DNA from: Lachnospiraceae bacterium
GTDB taxonomy: Bacteria; Bacillota; Clostridia; Lachnospirales; Lachnospiraceae
Length of the DNA stretch: 46,097 nt
NCBI GenBank assembly: GCA_021202465.1
Contig: JAJQCZ010000005.1
Location: 1 to 46,097 of the forward strand
Direction: 5' to 3'
Shown: positions 8,230 through 17,217 of the stretch, in pieces
Position numbering within the stretch: position 1 is the stretch's first letter
Layout: every line of letters begins with the position of its first letter
Notes under the pieces: generated by a model
What the model was told of the DNA's origin: nothing
Seen by the model: the letters and a program-made list of their open reading frames with translations, nothing else
Databases searched by the model: none
Position numbers and translations under genes: made by a program

Positions 8230-9405
8230 ATGCAGGAGATGGGGACGGGACTGGAGAAGATCTATGTGGAGCGGAACAACCGCCGGATGGCCTATGGATA
8301 TACCACCGGGAGTTGTGCCGCCGCGGCCGCCCGCGGGGCGGCCTGTCTGCTTCTGAGTGGAAGGGCGCCGGAGGAGATCGTATTGCTGACGCCGAAGGGC
8401 ATCCGGCTGCGGCTGCGGCCGGAGAGCTGCCGGATGAACGGCGCGGAGGCGGTCTGCTGCATTCGCAAGGACAGCGGCGACGATCCGGATGTGACGGACG
8501 GGGTTCTGGTCTGGGCTTCCGTGCGCTGTACGGAAGGAAAGGACATTGAGATCGACGGCGGCACAGGTGTCGGTCGGGTGACGCGCCCCGGCCTGGAGCA
8601 GCCCGTCGGGGCGGCGGCCATCAACCGGGTGCCGCGGCAGATGATCCGCGAGGCCGTTCTCTCGGTCTGTGAGGAGTGGGGCTATGCCGGGGGCCTCGCC
8701 GTGACCATTTCCATCCCGCAGGGCGTGGAGCTGGCGGCGCGGACCTTCAATCCCCGGCTGGGCATCGAGGGCGGCATCTCGGTGCTCGGCACCAGCGGCA
8801 TCGTCGAGCCCATGAGCGAATCGGCGCTGGTGGCAAGTATCGAGGTGGAGCTGCGCATGCGCGCCGCGGCAGGTGACCGTTTCCTGGTGATTTCCCCGGG
8901 CAATTACGGAGCGGATTATATCCGCGAGCATCTGAATCTCGATTTGAACCGGGCTGTGAAGTGCAGCAATTTCATCGGCGAGACCATCGATACGGCGGTG
9001 GAGCTGGGCGTTCAGGGGATCCTCTTTGTCAGCCACATCGGCAAATTTGTCAAGGTGGCCGGGGGTATCATGAACACGCACTCGCGGAATGCGGATTGTC
9101 GCATGGAGATTCTGGCGGCTCACAGTCTGCGGGCGGGCTGCGAAGCGGAGACAGCGCGGGCTATTCTGGATTGCCTGACCACTGACGAGGCTCTGAATCT
9201 GATGGAGAAGGTCGGGGTATTGCATCCGGCCATGGAGACGATGATGGAGGCGATCGCGCAGGCCTGTGACCGGCGGGCTTACGGGAAGCTGACCTTTGGG
9301 ATCCTGGTATTTTCCAAAGAGCGCGGCGAGCTGGGGCGGACGAAGAACTTCGAAGAGGTGCTGGCGCAGTGCCGCGGTGGCCTGGAAGAATCTGAACAGG
9401 CATAG
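8230..9405 (+). CDS. cbiD: Cobalt-precorrin-5B C1-methyltransferase CbiD
   Basis: CbiD methylates C1 of cobalt-precorrin-5B in the anaerobic cobalamin pathway, using SAM. The 391-residue length is usual. Diagnostic sequence: YGYTTGSCAAAAARGA near the N-terminus, IRKDSGDDPDVTDG, TRPGLEQPVGAAAIN, and GISVLGTSGIVEPMSE. CbiD occurs only in the cobalt-early route (the aerobic pathway uses CobF), so it fixes the pathway type. It is the first gene after the operon promoter, with AGGGAG eight bases before ATG 8230; an in-frame ATG at 8239 is an alternative. Confidence 0.95.
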   Translation: MQEMGTGLEKIYVERNNRRMAYGYTTGSCAAAAARGAACLLLSGRAPEEIVLLTPKGIRLRLRPESCRMNGAEAVCCIRKDSGDDPDVTDGVLVWASVRCTEGKDIEIDGGTGVGRVTRPGLEQPVGAAAINRVPRQMIREAVLSVCEEWGYAGGLAVTISIPQGVELAARTFNPRLGIEGGISVLGTSGIVEPMSESALVASIEVELRMRAAAGDRFLVISPGNYGADYIREHLNLDLNRAVKCSNFIGETIDTAVELGVQGILFVSHIGKFVKVAGGIMNTHSRNADCRMEILAAHSLRAGCEAETARAILDCLTTDEALNLMEKVGVLHPAMETMMEAIAQACDRRAYGKLTFGILVFSKERGELGRTKNFEEVLAQCRGGLEESEQA

Positions 9406-9431
9406 GGTATAGTGTGGAAAGGAAGCGGAAC

Positions 9432-10223
9432 ATGGTTCATTTTGTGGGCGCCGGTTCGGGCGCGGCGGATCTGATCACGGTGCGGGGCGCACGGCTCCTG
9501 CGGGAGGCGGACGTCATCATCTATGCCGGTTCTCTGGTGAATCCGGCGCTGCTGGAGGAGGCGAAGGAAGGCTGCCGCGTGGAGAACAGCGCCCGGATGA
9601 CGCTGGAGGAGGTCATCGCTGTCATGGAGGAGGCCGAGGAGGCAGGCTTAACGACGGTGCGCCTGCATACCGGAGACCCCTGTCTCTATGGAGCCATCCG
9701 TGAGCAGATGGACATTCTGGATGAGAAGGGGATTTCCTATGATTATTGCCCCGGCGTCAGCTCCTTCAGCGGGGCGGCCGCGGCGCTGAATCTCGAGTAT
9801 ACGCTTCCTTCGGTGTCGCAGAGCGTGGTGATTACGCGGATGGCCGGACGGACGCCTGTGCCGGAGCGGGAGAGCATCGAGAGCTTTGCGGCGCACGGCG
9901 CGACGATGGTGATTTTTCTCAGCACCGGCATGCTGGCGGAGCTGAGCCGCCGCCTGGTGGCGGGAGGATACCGGGAGGATACGCCGGCGGCGATCGTGTA
10001 TAAGGCCACCTGGCCGGATGAGAAATCCTTTGTCTGCACCGTCGGAACCCTGGCGCAGACGGCGGAGGAAAATGACATTACCCGGACGGCGCTGATCCTG
10101 GTCGGAGATGCGGTGGCTCATACGAACTATCGGAGGTCCGAGCTGTATCATCCGGCTTTTACGACGGGATACAGGCAGGCGACGGCCTCCTGCCATGCGG
10201 AGGAATCCGATGGGAAGGTCTGA
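9432..10223 (+). CDS. cbiF: Cobalt-precorrin-4 C11-methyltransferase CbiF
   Basis: This 263-residue member of the tetrapyrrole methylase family transfers a SAM methyl group to C11 of the corrin ring. It opens with MVHFVGAGSGAADLITVRG, has the SAM-binding RLHTGDPCLYGAI, the CPGVSSFSGAAAAL loop, and the C-terminal TRTALILVGDAV. TLPSVSQSVVITRMAGRTPVPERES is specific for CbiF/CobM among the paralogous methylases. The start is taken at ATG 9432, eight bases after AAAGGA, in place of the longer GTG reading at 9414. It lies 26 bases after cbiD in the same operon. Confidence 0.95.
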   Translation: MVHFVGAGSGAADLITVRGARLLREADVIIYAGSLVNPALLEEAKEGCRVENSARMTLEEVIAVMEEAEEAGLTTVRLHTGDPCLYGAIREQMDILDEKGISYDYCPGVSSFSGAAAALNLEYTLPSVSQSVVITRMAGRTPVPERESIESFAAHGATMVIFLSTGMLAELSRRLVAGGYREDTPAAIVYKATWPDEKSFVCTVGTLAQTAEENDITRTALILVGDAVAHTNYRRSELYHPAFTTGYRQATASCHAEESDGKV

Positions 10224-10318
10224 GAAGCAGCGGGTAAGCCTGACGGAATAATGTGGATTTTGAATGTTGTTTAGATCATGAGATTGAAACAAGAAACAGG
10301 CAGGAGAGAGAACGTCGG

Positions 10319-11398
10319 ATGAAAGCATCCCTTGTCAGTTTTTCCCGCCGGGGCGGAATCCTGGCGGCGCAGATCCGGGATATTCTGCTGTCCCCGGAGT
10401 GGGAAGAGAGCCCGGAGTGTGGGAAGAGCGTGGAGGCGTACGCCCTTCCCAAATTTGCGTGGGAGAACGGCCAGATTCCGATTGAGACTGGTCTTGCGGC
10501 CTGGTGCCGGGCGCGCTGGGAGACGGAGGAGCTGTTGATCTTTGTAGGAGCCAGCGGCATCGCGGTGCGCACGATCGCCCCCTATGTGAAGAGCAAGGCG
10601 ACGGACCCGGCGGTGCTGGTGGTGGACGAGAGGGGGCAGTTCGTAATCTCTATGCTGTCGGGACATCTGGGTGGCGCCAATGCCTGGACTGAACAGTTGG
10701 CTGCGGTGTTGGGCGCGGTGCCGGTGATTACGACGGCGACCGATGTGGAAGGACGCTTTGCCGTGGATGTGTGGGCGAAGGAAAATGGCCTGACGATCGA
10801 TTCCCTGGGGCTTGCGAAGGAGGTCTCGGCGGCGATCCTGGCCGGGGAGCCGGTGGGATTCTTCTGTGACGGTGTCGTGGAGGGGGAGGCGCCGCCGGAG
10901 CTGACGCAGGTCGCAGACCCGGCGGACTGGCCGGAGGAACGGCTGCTGATCGTCGTTTCCCCGCGGGACTGGCGGTCTGGTCGGAAAAGAATCCTGCAGC
11001 TGACACCCCGGTGCGTGGCTCTGGGCCTGGGCTGTCGGAGGGGCGTCGGCGGAGAGGTTCTCCGCGTCCGGGTGGACGGCTGGCTGGCTGCGGCCGGGAT
11101 CCGGCCGGAGAGTCTGGAGCGGGCGGCTTCCATCGATGTAAAGAAAAATGAAGAGGGGATTCTTACCTATTGCAATGAAAAGAGAATTCCCTATGAGACC
11201 TATACGGCGGAAGAGCTGGCGCAGGCTCCGGGGGAATTCGCTTCCTCCGCCTTCGTGCAGAGTGTCGTCGGGGTCGATAATGTGTGTGAGCGCGCCGCGG
11301 CGCTGGCGGCTGGCGGCGGAGCATGGCTGATGCGAAAACAGGCGGGAGACGGCGTGACGGCCGCGGCGGCCTGCCGGAGTTGGAGGGTATGTTTTTGA
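10319..11398 (+). CDS. cbiG: Cobalt-precorrin-5A hydrolase CbiG
   Basis: CbiG opens the delta-lactone of cobalt-precorrin-5A and releases acetaldehyde, the step after CbiF. The 359-residue protein shows the three CbiG parts: an N-terminal region (LIFVGASGIAVRTIAPYV), the central region with FVISMLSGHLGGANAWTEQLA and ATDVEGRFAVDVWA, and the C-terminal domain starting near VALGLGCRRGVGGE. The ATG at 10319 has AGGAGAG ten bases upstream; the open frame to 10253 lacks a ribosome binding site. The final ~20 codons run into the translation start region of cbiH, overlapping it. Confidence 0.92.
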   Translation: MKASLVSFSRRGGILAAQIRDILLSPEWEESPECGKSVEAYALPKFAWENGQIPIETGLAAWCRARWETEELLIFVGASGIAVRTIAPYVKSKATDPAVLVVDERGQFVISMLSGHLGGANAWTEQLAAVLGAVPVITTATDVEGRFAVDVWAKENGLTIDSLGLAKEVSAAILAGEPVGFFCDGVVEGEAPPELTQVADPADWPEERLLIVVSPRDWRSGRKRILQLTPRCVALGLGCRRGVGGEVLRVRVDGWLAAAGIRPESLERAASIDVKKNEEGILTYCNEKRIPYETYTAEELAQAPGEFASSAFVQSVVGVDNVCERAAALAAGGGAWLMRKQAGDGVTAAAACRSWRVCF

Positions 11399-12132
11399 GC
11401 AGACAGGGAAGTGTGACAGTGGTGGGGATCGGGCCCGGCGCGTACGAGGATATGACGATCCGGGCCACCCGGGTGCTGGAGAACTGTGATGTGATCGTCG
11501 GATACACCGTGTATGTGGATCTGGTACGGGCGTATTTTCCCGGAAAGGAATTTCTGACGACACCCATGAAACGGGAGGTGGACCGCTGCGTCATGGCCTT
11601 CGAGGAGGCGGAAAAAGGACGCAGGGTGGCGATGATCTGCAGCGGCGACGCCGGTGTATACGGGATGGCCGGACTGATCTGCCAGGTGGGAGAGGACTAT
11701 CCGGAGGTGTCCGTTTCCGTGGTGCCGGGCGTGACGGCGGCGATCGGCGGCGCGGCGGTGCTGGGCGCGCCTCTGACGCATGATTTCGCGGTGATCAGTC
11801 TCAGCGATCTGCTGACGCCCTGGGAGAAGATCGAGGCCAGACTCCTGGCGGCGGCGCAGGCGGATTTCTGCATTGCTCTCTACAATCCGGCGAGCAAAAA
11901 ACGCCGGGATTATCTGCAGCGGGCCTGTGAACTGCTGCTCACATACCGGTCGCCGGAGACGGTCTGCGGCACGGTGACGAACATCGGCCGGACGGGGGAA
12001 ACCGCGAAGATTTATACGCTGGCGGAGCTGGCGGAGGTGCAGGTGGATATGTTTACGACAGTCTTTGTCGGAAATTCCCAGACGCAGGTGCTGGACGGGC
12101 GCATGGTGACGCCCCGGGGGTATAAATTATGA
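11389..12132 (+). CDS. cbiH: Cobalt-precorrin-3 C17-methyltransferase CbiH
   Basis: CbiH methylates C17 and triggers ring contraction of cobalt-precorrin-3. Features: VTVVGIGPGAYEDMTIRA, the conserved IVGYTVYVDLV, AMICSGDAGVYGMAG, VVPGVTAAIGGAAVLGAPL, DFAVISLSDLLTPW, IALYNPASKKRRDYL and TVFVGNSQT. The start is ambiguous. ATG 11389 is only one base after GGAGGG (11382-11387), while TTG 11395 is at the ideal 7-base spacing and would give a TTGA stop/start overlap with cbiG; the two differ by two residues. Length about 245 residues, usual for the family. Translation is coupled both to cbiG upstream and to the next gene (ATGA overlap at 12129). Confidence 0.93.
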   Translation: MFLSRQGSVTVVGIGPGAYEDMTIRATRVLENCDVIVGYTVYVDLVRAYFPGKEFLTTPMKREVDRCVMAFEEAEKGRRVAMICSGDAGVYGMAGLICQVGEDYPEVSVSVVPGVTAAIGGAAVLGAPLTHDFAVISLSDLLTPWEKIEARLLAAAQADFCIALYNPASKKRRDYLQRACELLLTYRSPETVCGTVTNIGRTGETAKIYTLAELAEVQVDMFTTVFVGNSQTQVLDGRMVTPRGYKL

Positions 12133-14144
12133 GCTGTGTATTGATTTTTGCCGGAACCAGCGAAGGACGCACGCTGGCTGAACTGATGAATCGCTATGGG
12201 AAATCCATCCATATCTGCGTGGCCACGGAGTATGGCGAGAAGGTCCTGGAGGACGAGCTGGCGGAGCGGGTGACCGTGGGGCGGCTGGACGTCCTGCAGA
12301 TGGAGGAACTGATGGAGCGGGAGGGCGTCGACCAGGTGGTGGATGCCACGCATCCCTACGCGGTGGTAGTGTCGGAGAACATCCGGCATGCCTGTGAGGA
12401 TAAACAGATCCCTTATCTGCGTCTTCTGCGGAAGTCCGAGGAGGACGCGATCCTGGACCATAAAAATGTGGTTGTTGTCGGCAGTGTGGAGGAGGCCGCG
12501 GAGTATCTGAAGGGGGTCTCCGGGAAGGCGCTCCTGACGACGGGCAGCAAGGAGCTGGAGAAATATACGGTCGTGGAGAATTATGCGGAGCGCTTTGTGG
12601 CGCGGGTGCTCCCCTCCGCCGAGGTACTGGAGGCCTGTCAGAAGCTGGGTTTTGAGGGGAAGAATGTCATCGCCATGCAGGGACCCTTCTCCGAGGAACT
12701 GAATACGGCCATGCTGCGGCAGACCGGTGCTTCGTTTCTGGTGACCAAGGAGTCGGGCAAGGCCGGCGGCTTCCCGGACAAGGTGCGGGCCGCTGAGCGG
12801 GCCGGGGCGAGGCTGGTTCTGATCCGTCGTCCTTCGGAGGAGCAGGGACTTTCCCTGGAGGAAACCGTGGAACGGCTGTGCCCGGAGGGCTTGAACGAGG
12901 TGCGGGAGATTCGGCTGATTCCCACGGATCCCCGGAAGATTACGCTGCTTGGCATCGGCATGGGAGCCGAAGGACAGCTGACGCTGGACGGCGCCCGGGC
13001 CTGCCGGGAGGCAGATGTGATCATCGGCGCGAGACGGATGCTGGAGGCGCTGCAAGGTTTCGGGAAGCCGGTGTTCGAGTCCTACCGCAGCGGGGAGATC
13101 CTGCAGTATATTCATGAACACCCGGAGTATCACCGGGTCGTTGTGGCCCTGTCCGGAGATGTGGGCTTCTACAGCGGCGCGAAGAAGCTGCTGGAGGGCA
13201 TGGAGGAGGATAAGGTAGAGCTGATCTGCGGCATTTCTTCGGTGGCATATTTCTGCTCCCGTCTCCATACGCCCTGGGAGGATGTGACGCTGGTCAGCGC
13301 CCACGGACGGAAGACCAACCTGGCGGCGGCCATCCGGGAGAATTCCAAGGTATTCGCCCTGGTGGGAAGCTCCTCCGGGATGCGGGATATCTGCCGGGAG
13401 CTGGCCGATGCGGGTCTTGGCCATGTGAAGCTGTGGGTCGGCCAGAACCTGTCTTATTCCGACGAGAAGATCTTCGAGGGGTCGCCGGAGGAGCTTCTCA
13501 CGGCGGATTTCGCGGCACTGTGCGTGGTTCTGGCGGTGAATCCGCGGGCGGCGGAGCATGTGGTGACGCACGGAATTCCCGACGAGGAATTCCTGCGGGA
13601 GAAGGTTCCCATGACTAAAGAGGAGATCCGCAGCATTTCCCTGTCCAAATTGCGCCTGACGCGGCGTTCCGTGCTCTGGGATGTGGGAGCCGGAACCGGC
13701 TCTGTGTCCGTGGAAGCCGCCGGACAGGCCACGGAGGGGACGGTCTATGCGGTGGAGAAGAAGACGGCTGCGGCCGAGCTTATCCGGCGCAACGCCCGGA
13801 AGTTCGGCGTGACCAATCTGAACGTGGTGGAAGGGACCGCGCCGGAGGCTCTGGAGGAGCTTCCCGTCCCTACGCATGTCTTTGTCGGCGGAAGCGCCGG
13901 GAATCTGGAGGGAATCCTGGATGCAGCCTGCATGAAGAATCCGGAGGTCCGCATCGTGGTGAACACGGTGACGCTGGAGACAATGGCGGCCCTGACCGAC
14001 TATCTGCGGAAGCATCCGCCTATCCATCAGGATCTGGTGCAGGTCTCCTGCGCGCGGGCGAAGAAGATGGGGAACAGTCATCTGATGACAGGCATGAATC
14101 CGGTGCTGATCGCATCCTTTGATTATCAGGGAGAGAATCAGTGA
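12129..14144 (+). CDS. cbiJET: CbiJ-CbiE-CbiT fusion: precorrin-6A reductase plus C5/C15 methyltransferase and C12 decarboxylase
   Basis: Three enzymes of consecutive steps are fused in one 671-residue protein. Residues 1 to ~260 are CbiJ (FAGTSEGRTLAEL, VDATHPYAVVVSENI, LLTTGSKELEKY, AMQGPFSEELN), which reduces cobalt-precorrin-6A. Residues ~270-470 are CbiE (ITLLGIGMGAEGQLT, VALSGDVGFYSGAK, VTLVSAHGRKTNLA), the C5-methylating tetrapyrrole methylase. Residues ~480-671 are CbiT (MTKEEIRSISLSKLRL, then the class I SAM loop LWDVGAGTGSVSVEAA), which methylates C15 and decarboxylates the C12 acetate. CbiE-CbiT fusions (CobL) are common; the added N-terminal CbiJ is rarer but known in Clostridia. 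It overlaps cbiH by ATGA and cbiA by GTGA, indicating coupled translation. Confidence 0.94.
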   Translation: MSCVLIFAGTSEGRTLAELMNRYGKSIHICVATEYGEKVLEDELAERVTVGRLDVLQMEELMEREGVDQVVDATHPYAVVVSENIRHACEDKQIPYLRLLRKSEEDAILDHKNVVVVGSVEEAAEYLKGVSGKALLTTGSKELEKYTVVENYAERFVARVLPSAEVLEACQKLGFEGKNVIAMQGPFSEELNTAMLRQTGASFLVTKESGKAGGFPDKVRAAERAGARLVLIRRPSEEQGLSLEETVERLCPEGLNEVREIRLIPTDPRKITLLGIGMGAEGQLTLDGARACREADVIIGARRMLEALQGFGKPVFESYRSGEILQYIHEHPEYHRVVVALSGDVGFYSGAKKLLEGMEEDKVELICGISSVAYFCSRLHTPWEDVTLVSAHGRKTNLAAAIRENSKVFALVGSSSGMRDICRELADAGLGHVKLWVGQNLSYSDEKIFEGSPEELLTADFAALCVVLAVNPRAAEHVVTHGIPDEEFLREKVPMTKEEIRSISLSKLRLTRRSVLWDVGAGTGSVSVEAAGQATEGTVYAVEKKTAAAELIRRNARKFGVTNLNVVEGTAPEALEELPVPTHVFVGGSAGNLEGILDAACMKNPEVRIVVNTVTLETMAALTDYLRKHPPIHQDLVQVSCARAKKMGNSHLMTGMNPVLIASFDYQGENQ

Positions 14145-15523
14145 AGCGCAGTATTCCCAGAATCATGATCGCTGCGGGAGCCAGCGGCAGCGGCAAGACG
14201 ACGGTGACCTGTGGCCTGCTGCAGGCGCTGGTGAACCGGGGGCTGCGGACGGCTTCCTTTAAATGCGGCCCTGATTATATCGATCCGATGTTCCACAGTC
14301 GGATCATCGGCGTACCAAGCCGCAACCTGGATCCGTTTTTCTGTGATGCGGAGACAGTCCGCTTCCTTCTGGCGCGGGATGCGGAACGGTTCCGGATCTC
14401 TGTGATGGAGGGTGTCATGGGCTACTATGACGGGCTGGCGGGAACTTCGCTGCAGGCGTCCTCCTATGATCTGGCCCGCATGACGGAGACGCCGGTGGTG
14501 CTGGTGGTCAATACCCGGGGCATGAGCCGTTCGGTGGTGCCGGTCATCCAGGGACTGCTGCGCTATCAGGAGGATTCCCGGATCGTCGGTGTGATCCTCA
14601 ATCAGATGAGCGCCGGTCTCTATCCGGAGATTCGGGCGCTGGTGGAGAGGGAATGCGGCATCCCGGTCCTGGGATATGTGCCTCGCTCTCCGGAGCTGGT
14701 GATCGGCAGCCGCCATCTGGGACTGGTGACGCCGGACGGCGTGGCCGATCTGCAGGAGAAGCTTCAGAAAATGGCGGAGATACTGGAAGAAACCGTGGAT
14801 GTGGACGGCCTGCTGCGGATGGCGGAGGCGGCCCCGCAGCTTACCTTTACGCCGCCGCAGCTTCCCCGGCTGCCGGAAGGGCAGACGGTGCGTCTGGGGC
14901 TGGCGCGGGATGAGGCGTTTTGTTTCTGCTATGAGGATAACCTTGATCTGCTGCGGCGGATGGGAGCGGAGCTCGTTCCTTTTTCTCCGCTGCGGGATCA
15001 AGCGCTTCCGGAGGGAGTGCAGGGACTTCTTCTCCCCGGCGGTTATCCGGAGCTCTGCGCGGACCGTCTGGAGGAGAACGGTTCGATGCGCTCTTCCATC
15101 CGCAGGGCTCTGGAGGAGGGGCTGCCCTGTCTGGCCGAGTGCGGCGGCTTCATGTACCTGCACCGGGAGATGGAGGACATGGAGGGACGCGTTCACGCGG
15201 GCGTGGGGCTCCTTCCCGGCCGGGCCTACCGGACGGAGAAGCTGGGGCGTTTCGGCTATGTGACGCTGACGGCGCATACCTCCCAGCTGCTGGGGGAGGC
15301 GGGCATGCAGATCCGCGGGCATGAATTCCACTATTTTGACAGTACCTGCTGCGGGGACAGTTTTCATGCGCAGAAGCCGCTGCGAAAGCGCGGCTGGGAG
15401 TGCATGCATGCCACAGAGACGATGGTGCTCGGATTTCCTCATCTGTATTATTACTCGAACCCCGAGGCAATCTGGCATTTTGTGAAGATCTGCGCGGGGG
15501 AGAGCGGGAACAACTCTGTCTGA
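14141..15523 (+). CDS. cbiA: Cobyrinate a,c-diamide synthase CbiA
   Basis: This 460-residue glutamine-dependent amidotransferase uses ATP to convert the a- and c-carboxylates of cobyrinate to amides. It has the synthetase P-loop AAGASGSGKTTVT at the N-terminus, FKCGPDYIDPMFH, MEGVMGYYDG, and a C-terminal class I glutaminase domain with GLLLPGGYPEL, nucleophile Cys in LAECGGFMYL and the GHEFHY histidine. The GTG start at 14141 overlaps the stop of cbiJET (GTGA) and is preceded by GGGAGAG. No defect is visible. Confidence 0.94.
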   Translation: MKRSIPRIMIAAGASGSGKTTVTCGLLQALVNRGLRTASFKCGPDYIDPMFHSRIIGVPSRNLDPFFCDAETVRFLLARDAERFRISVMEGVMGYYDGLAGTSLQASSYDLARMTETPVVLVVNTRGMSRSVVPVIQGLLRYQEDSRIVGVILNQMSAGLYPEIRALVERECGIPVLGYVPRSPELVIGSRHLGLVTPDGVADLQEKLQKMAEILEETVDVDGLLRMAEAAPQLTFTPPQLPRLPEGQTVRLGLARDEAFCFCYEDNLDLLRRMGAELVPFSPLRDQALPEGVQGLLLPGGYPELCADRLEENGSMRSSIRRALEEGLPCLAECGGFMYLHREMEDMEGRVHAGVGLLPGRAYRTEKLGRFGYVTLTAHTSQLLGEAGMQIRGHEFHYFDSTCCGDSFHAQKPLRKRGWECMHATETMVLGFPHLYYYSNPEAIWHFVKICAGESGNNSV

Positions 15524-15560
15524 TCGATGTCAGCCAATGGGTGACGGAATGGAGAGAAAC

Positions 15561-16610
15561 ATGAATTTGCAGGAGACCATGGAGAAGATCGTACCGGCGG
15601 ACCGGGCCGCTGAGGAGGCGGCCTGGCGGCACTGGGACAGCCTGGCCAAGCCGCTGCGCAGCCTGGGGAAGCTGGAGAAGGGAGTGGTGCAGATCGCCGG
15701 GATCGGCGGGACACCCCGGGTGAGATGCGACCGGAAGGCGCTGCTCGTTTTCTGCGCCGACAATGGGGTCGTGGAGGAGGGCATCTCTCAGAGCGGCCAG
15801 GACGTGACGGCCATTGTGGCGGAGAATTTCCTCGACGACCGGACCTGCACGGCTATCATGGCCCGGGAATGCGGGGCTGATCTGATTCCGATCGACATCG
15901 GCATGGCTGTGGATACCCGGGTGAACCGGGCGGACAAGATCGCCTACGGTACGAAAAATTTTGCCCGGGAACCGGCCATGACCAGAGAGCAGGCGGCGGC
16001 GGCCATCGAGGTGGGCATCCGCTGGGCGGAGAAATGCCATGCCAGGGGTTACGATATCCTGGCAACCGGCGAGATGGGCATCGGCAATACCACGACCAGC
16101 AGCGCCGTGACTTCGGTGCTTCTCGGTGTGCCGGTGGAGACGGTGACCGGGAAGGGCGCCGGACTGTCCGACGCGGGACTGCAGAGGAAAATACAGGTCA
16201 TCCGGGACGCGGTGAAGCGGCATCGTCCGGATCCGCAGGATGCGCTGGACGTTCTCGCGAAGGTCGGAGGTCTTGACATCGCGGGGATGGCGGGGGTCTT
16301 CCTCGGGGGCGCGGCGCTGCATATGCCCGTGGTCATCGACGGTTTTATCTCCGGGACGGCGGCGCTCGTCGCGCAGAGGCTCTGCCCTCTGTCCCGGGAA
16401 TACATGATGGCTTCGCACATTTCCGGGGAACCGGCGGGGGCGATGCTGCTGGATGCGCTGGGCATGGATCCCTGGCTGCACTGCGAGATGCGGCTCGGAG
16501 AGGGCTCCGGCGCCGTGGCCATGTTCCCGATTCTCGATATGGCGGTGAAGGTCTATTACAGCATGGCGACCTTTGACGAGACGGAGATCGAGACCTATGT
16601 GCCCCTGTAG
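15561..16610 (+). CDS. cobT: Nicotinate-nucleotide:lower-base phosphoribosyltransferase CobT
   Basis: CobT activates the cobalamin lower ligand (dimethylbenzimidazole or another base) to its alpha-ribotide. The 349-residue protein has KPLRSLGKLEKGVVQIAGI, the FCADNGVVEEGISQS motif, TGEMGIGNTTTSSAV, and a C-terminal RLGEGSGAVAMFPIL, where the first E corresponds to the catalytic glutamate (E317 in Salmonella CobT). ATG 15561 is preferred over upstream ATGs at 15537 and 15549 because GGAGAG precedes it by 4 bases and the product matches family length. Lower-base synthesis genes (bzaA-F or bluB) are not in the window, so the base used is unknown. Confidence 0.94.
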   Translation: MNLQETMEKIVPADRAAEEAAWRHWDSLAKPLRSLGKLEKGVVQIAGIGGTPRVRCDRKALLVFCADNGVVEEGISQSGQDVTAIVAENFLDDRTCTAIMARECGADLIPIDIGMAVDTRVNRADKIAYGTKNFAREPAMTREQAAAAIEVGIRWAEKCHARGYDILATGEMGIGNTTTSSAVTSVLLGVPVETVTGKGAGLSDAGLQRKIQVIRDAVKRHRPDPQDALDVLAKVGGLDIAGMAGVFLGGAALHMPVVIDGFISGTAALVAQRLCPLSREYMMASHISGEPAGAMLLDALGMDPWLHCEMRLGEGSGAVAMFPILDMAVKVYYSMATFDETEIETYVPL

Positions 16611-16697
16611 GCGGGAGGGGACAGCTGTAGTATTATTGAAGCTGAATCAAAGAGGCCGGTGAAAAAGCTGACCCGGAGATATGCGGGAGGAAGAGCG

Positions 16698-17213
16698 ATG
16701 TTTGCAGTGGTAAGCGGCGGCAGCGGCAGCGGGAAATCGGCTTTCGCCGAAGCTCTGGCGATGACCTGCGAGCCGGGCAGGAAGATCTATATCGCCACCA
16801 TGGAGCCCTATGATGAGGAGGGAAAACGGCGCGTGAAGCGCCACCGCCGGATGCGGGAGGGAAAGCATTTTCGGACGATCGAGTGCTTCCGGCATCTGGA
16901 CTGTGTGGCTGTGGAACCGTCGGACACAGTACTTCTTGAGTGCATGTCGAACCTCGTGGCCGGAGAAATGTTCCACCCGGAGGGCCGGGGCGGAGAGACC
17001 GCGCAGGCGGTGCTTATGGATGTCCGGCGGCTGGCGGCTTCCTGCCGGAACCTGATCGTGGTGACCAACGACGTCTTCGGTGACGGCATTGAGTATGCGG
17101 AGGGCTCGCAGCGCTATCTGGAAGTGCTGGGAGAGATCAATCAGGGACTGGGACATTCGGCGGAGCAGGTCTTTCAGGTGGTCTGCGGCATCCCGGTACG
17201 GGTGAAAGGATGA
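16698..17213 (+). CDS. cobU: Adenosylcobinamide kinase/guanylyltransferase CobU
   Basis: CobU phosphorylates adenosylcobinamide and adds GMP, giving AdoCbi-GDP. Visible motifs: P-loop VVSGGSGSGKSAFAEA, KIYIATMEPYDEE, a conserved histidine in RVKRHRR (where the family's guanylylated His lies), the E in TIECFRHL, VLLECMSNLVAGE, VVTNDVFGDGIEY and a final VVCGIPVRVKG. At 171 residues it is a full-length family member. The start at ATG 16698 is set by GGGAGG seven bases before and by the P-loop position. It is followed after 4 bases by a second CobU-like gene. Confidence 0.9.
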   Translation: MFAVVSGGSGSGKSAFAEALAMTCEPGRKIYIATMEPYDEEGKRRVKRHRRMREGKHFRTIECFRHLDCVAVEPSDTVLLECMSNLVAGEMFHPEGRGGETAQAVLMDVRRLAASCRNLIVVTNDVFGDGIEYAEGSQRYLEVLGEINQGLGHSAEQVFQVVCGIPVRVKG

Positions 17214-17217
17214 GTGT

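Noticed and set aside
12012-14081. 689-codon open frame on the minus strand over cbiJET
   Set aside because: It mirrors a GC-rich gene with clear family motifs on the plus strand; its product is rich in His, Arg and Gln without any recognisable domain, typical of an antisense shadow. The same holds for 21877-23496 and other long minus frames in the cobalamin block.
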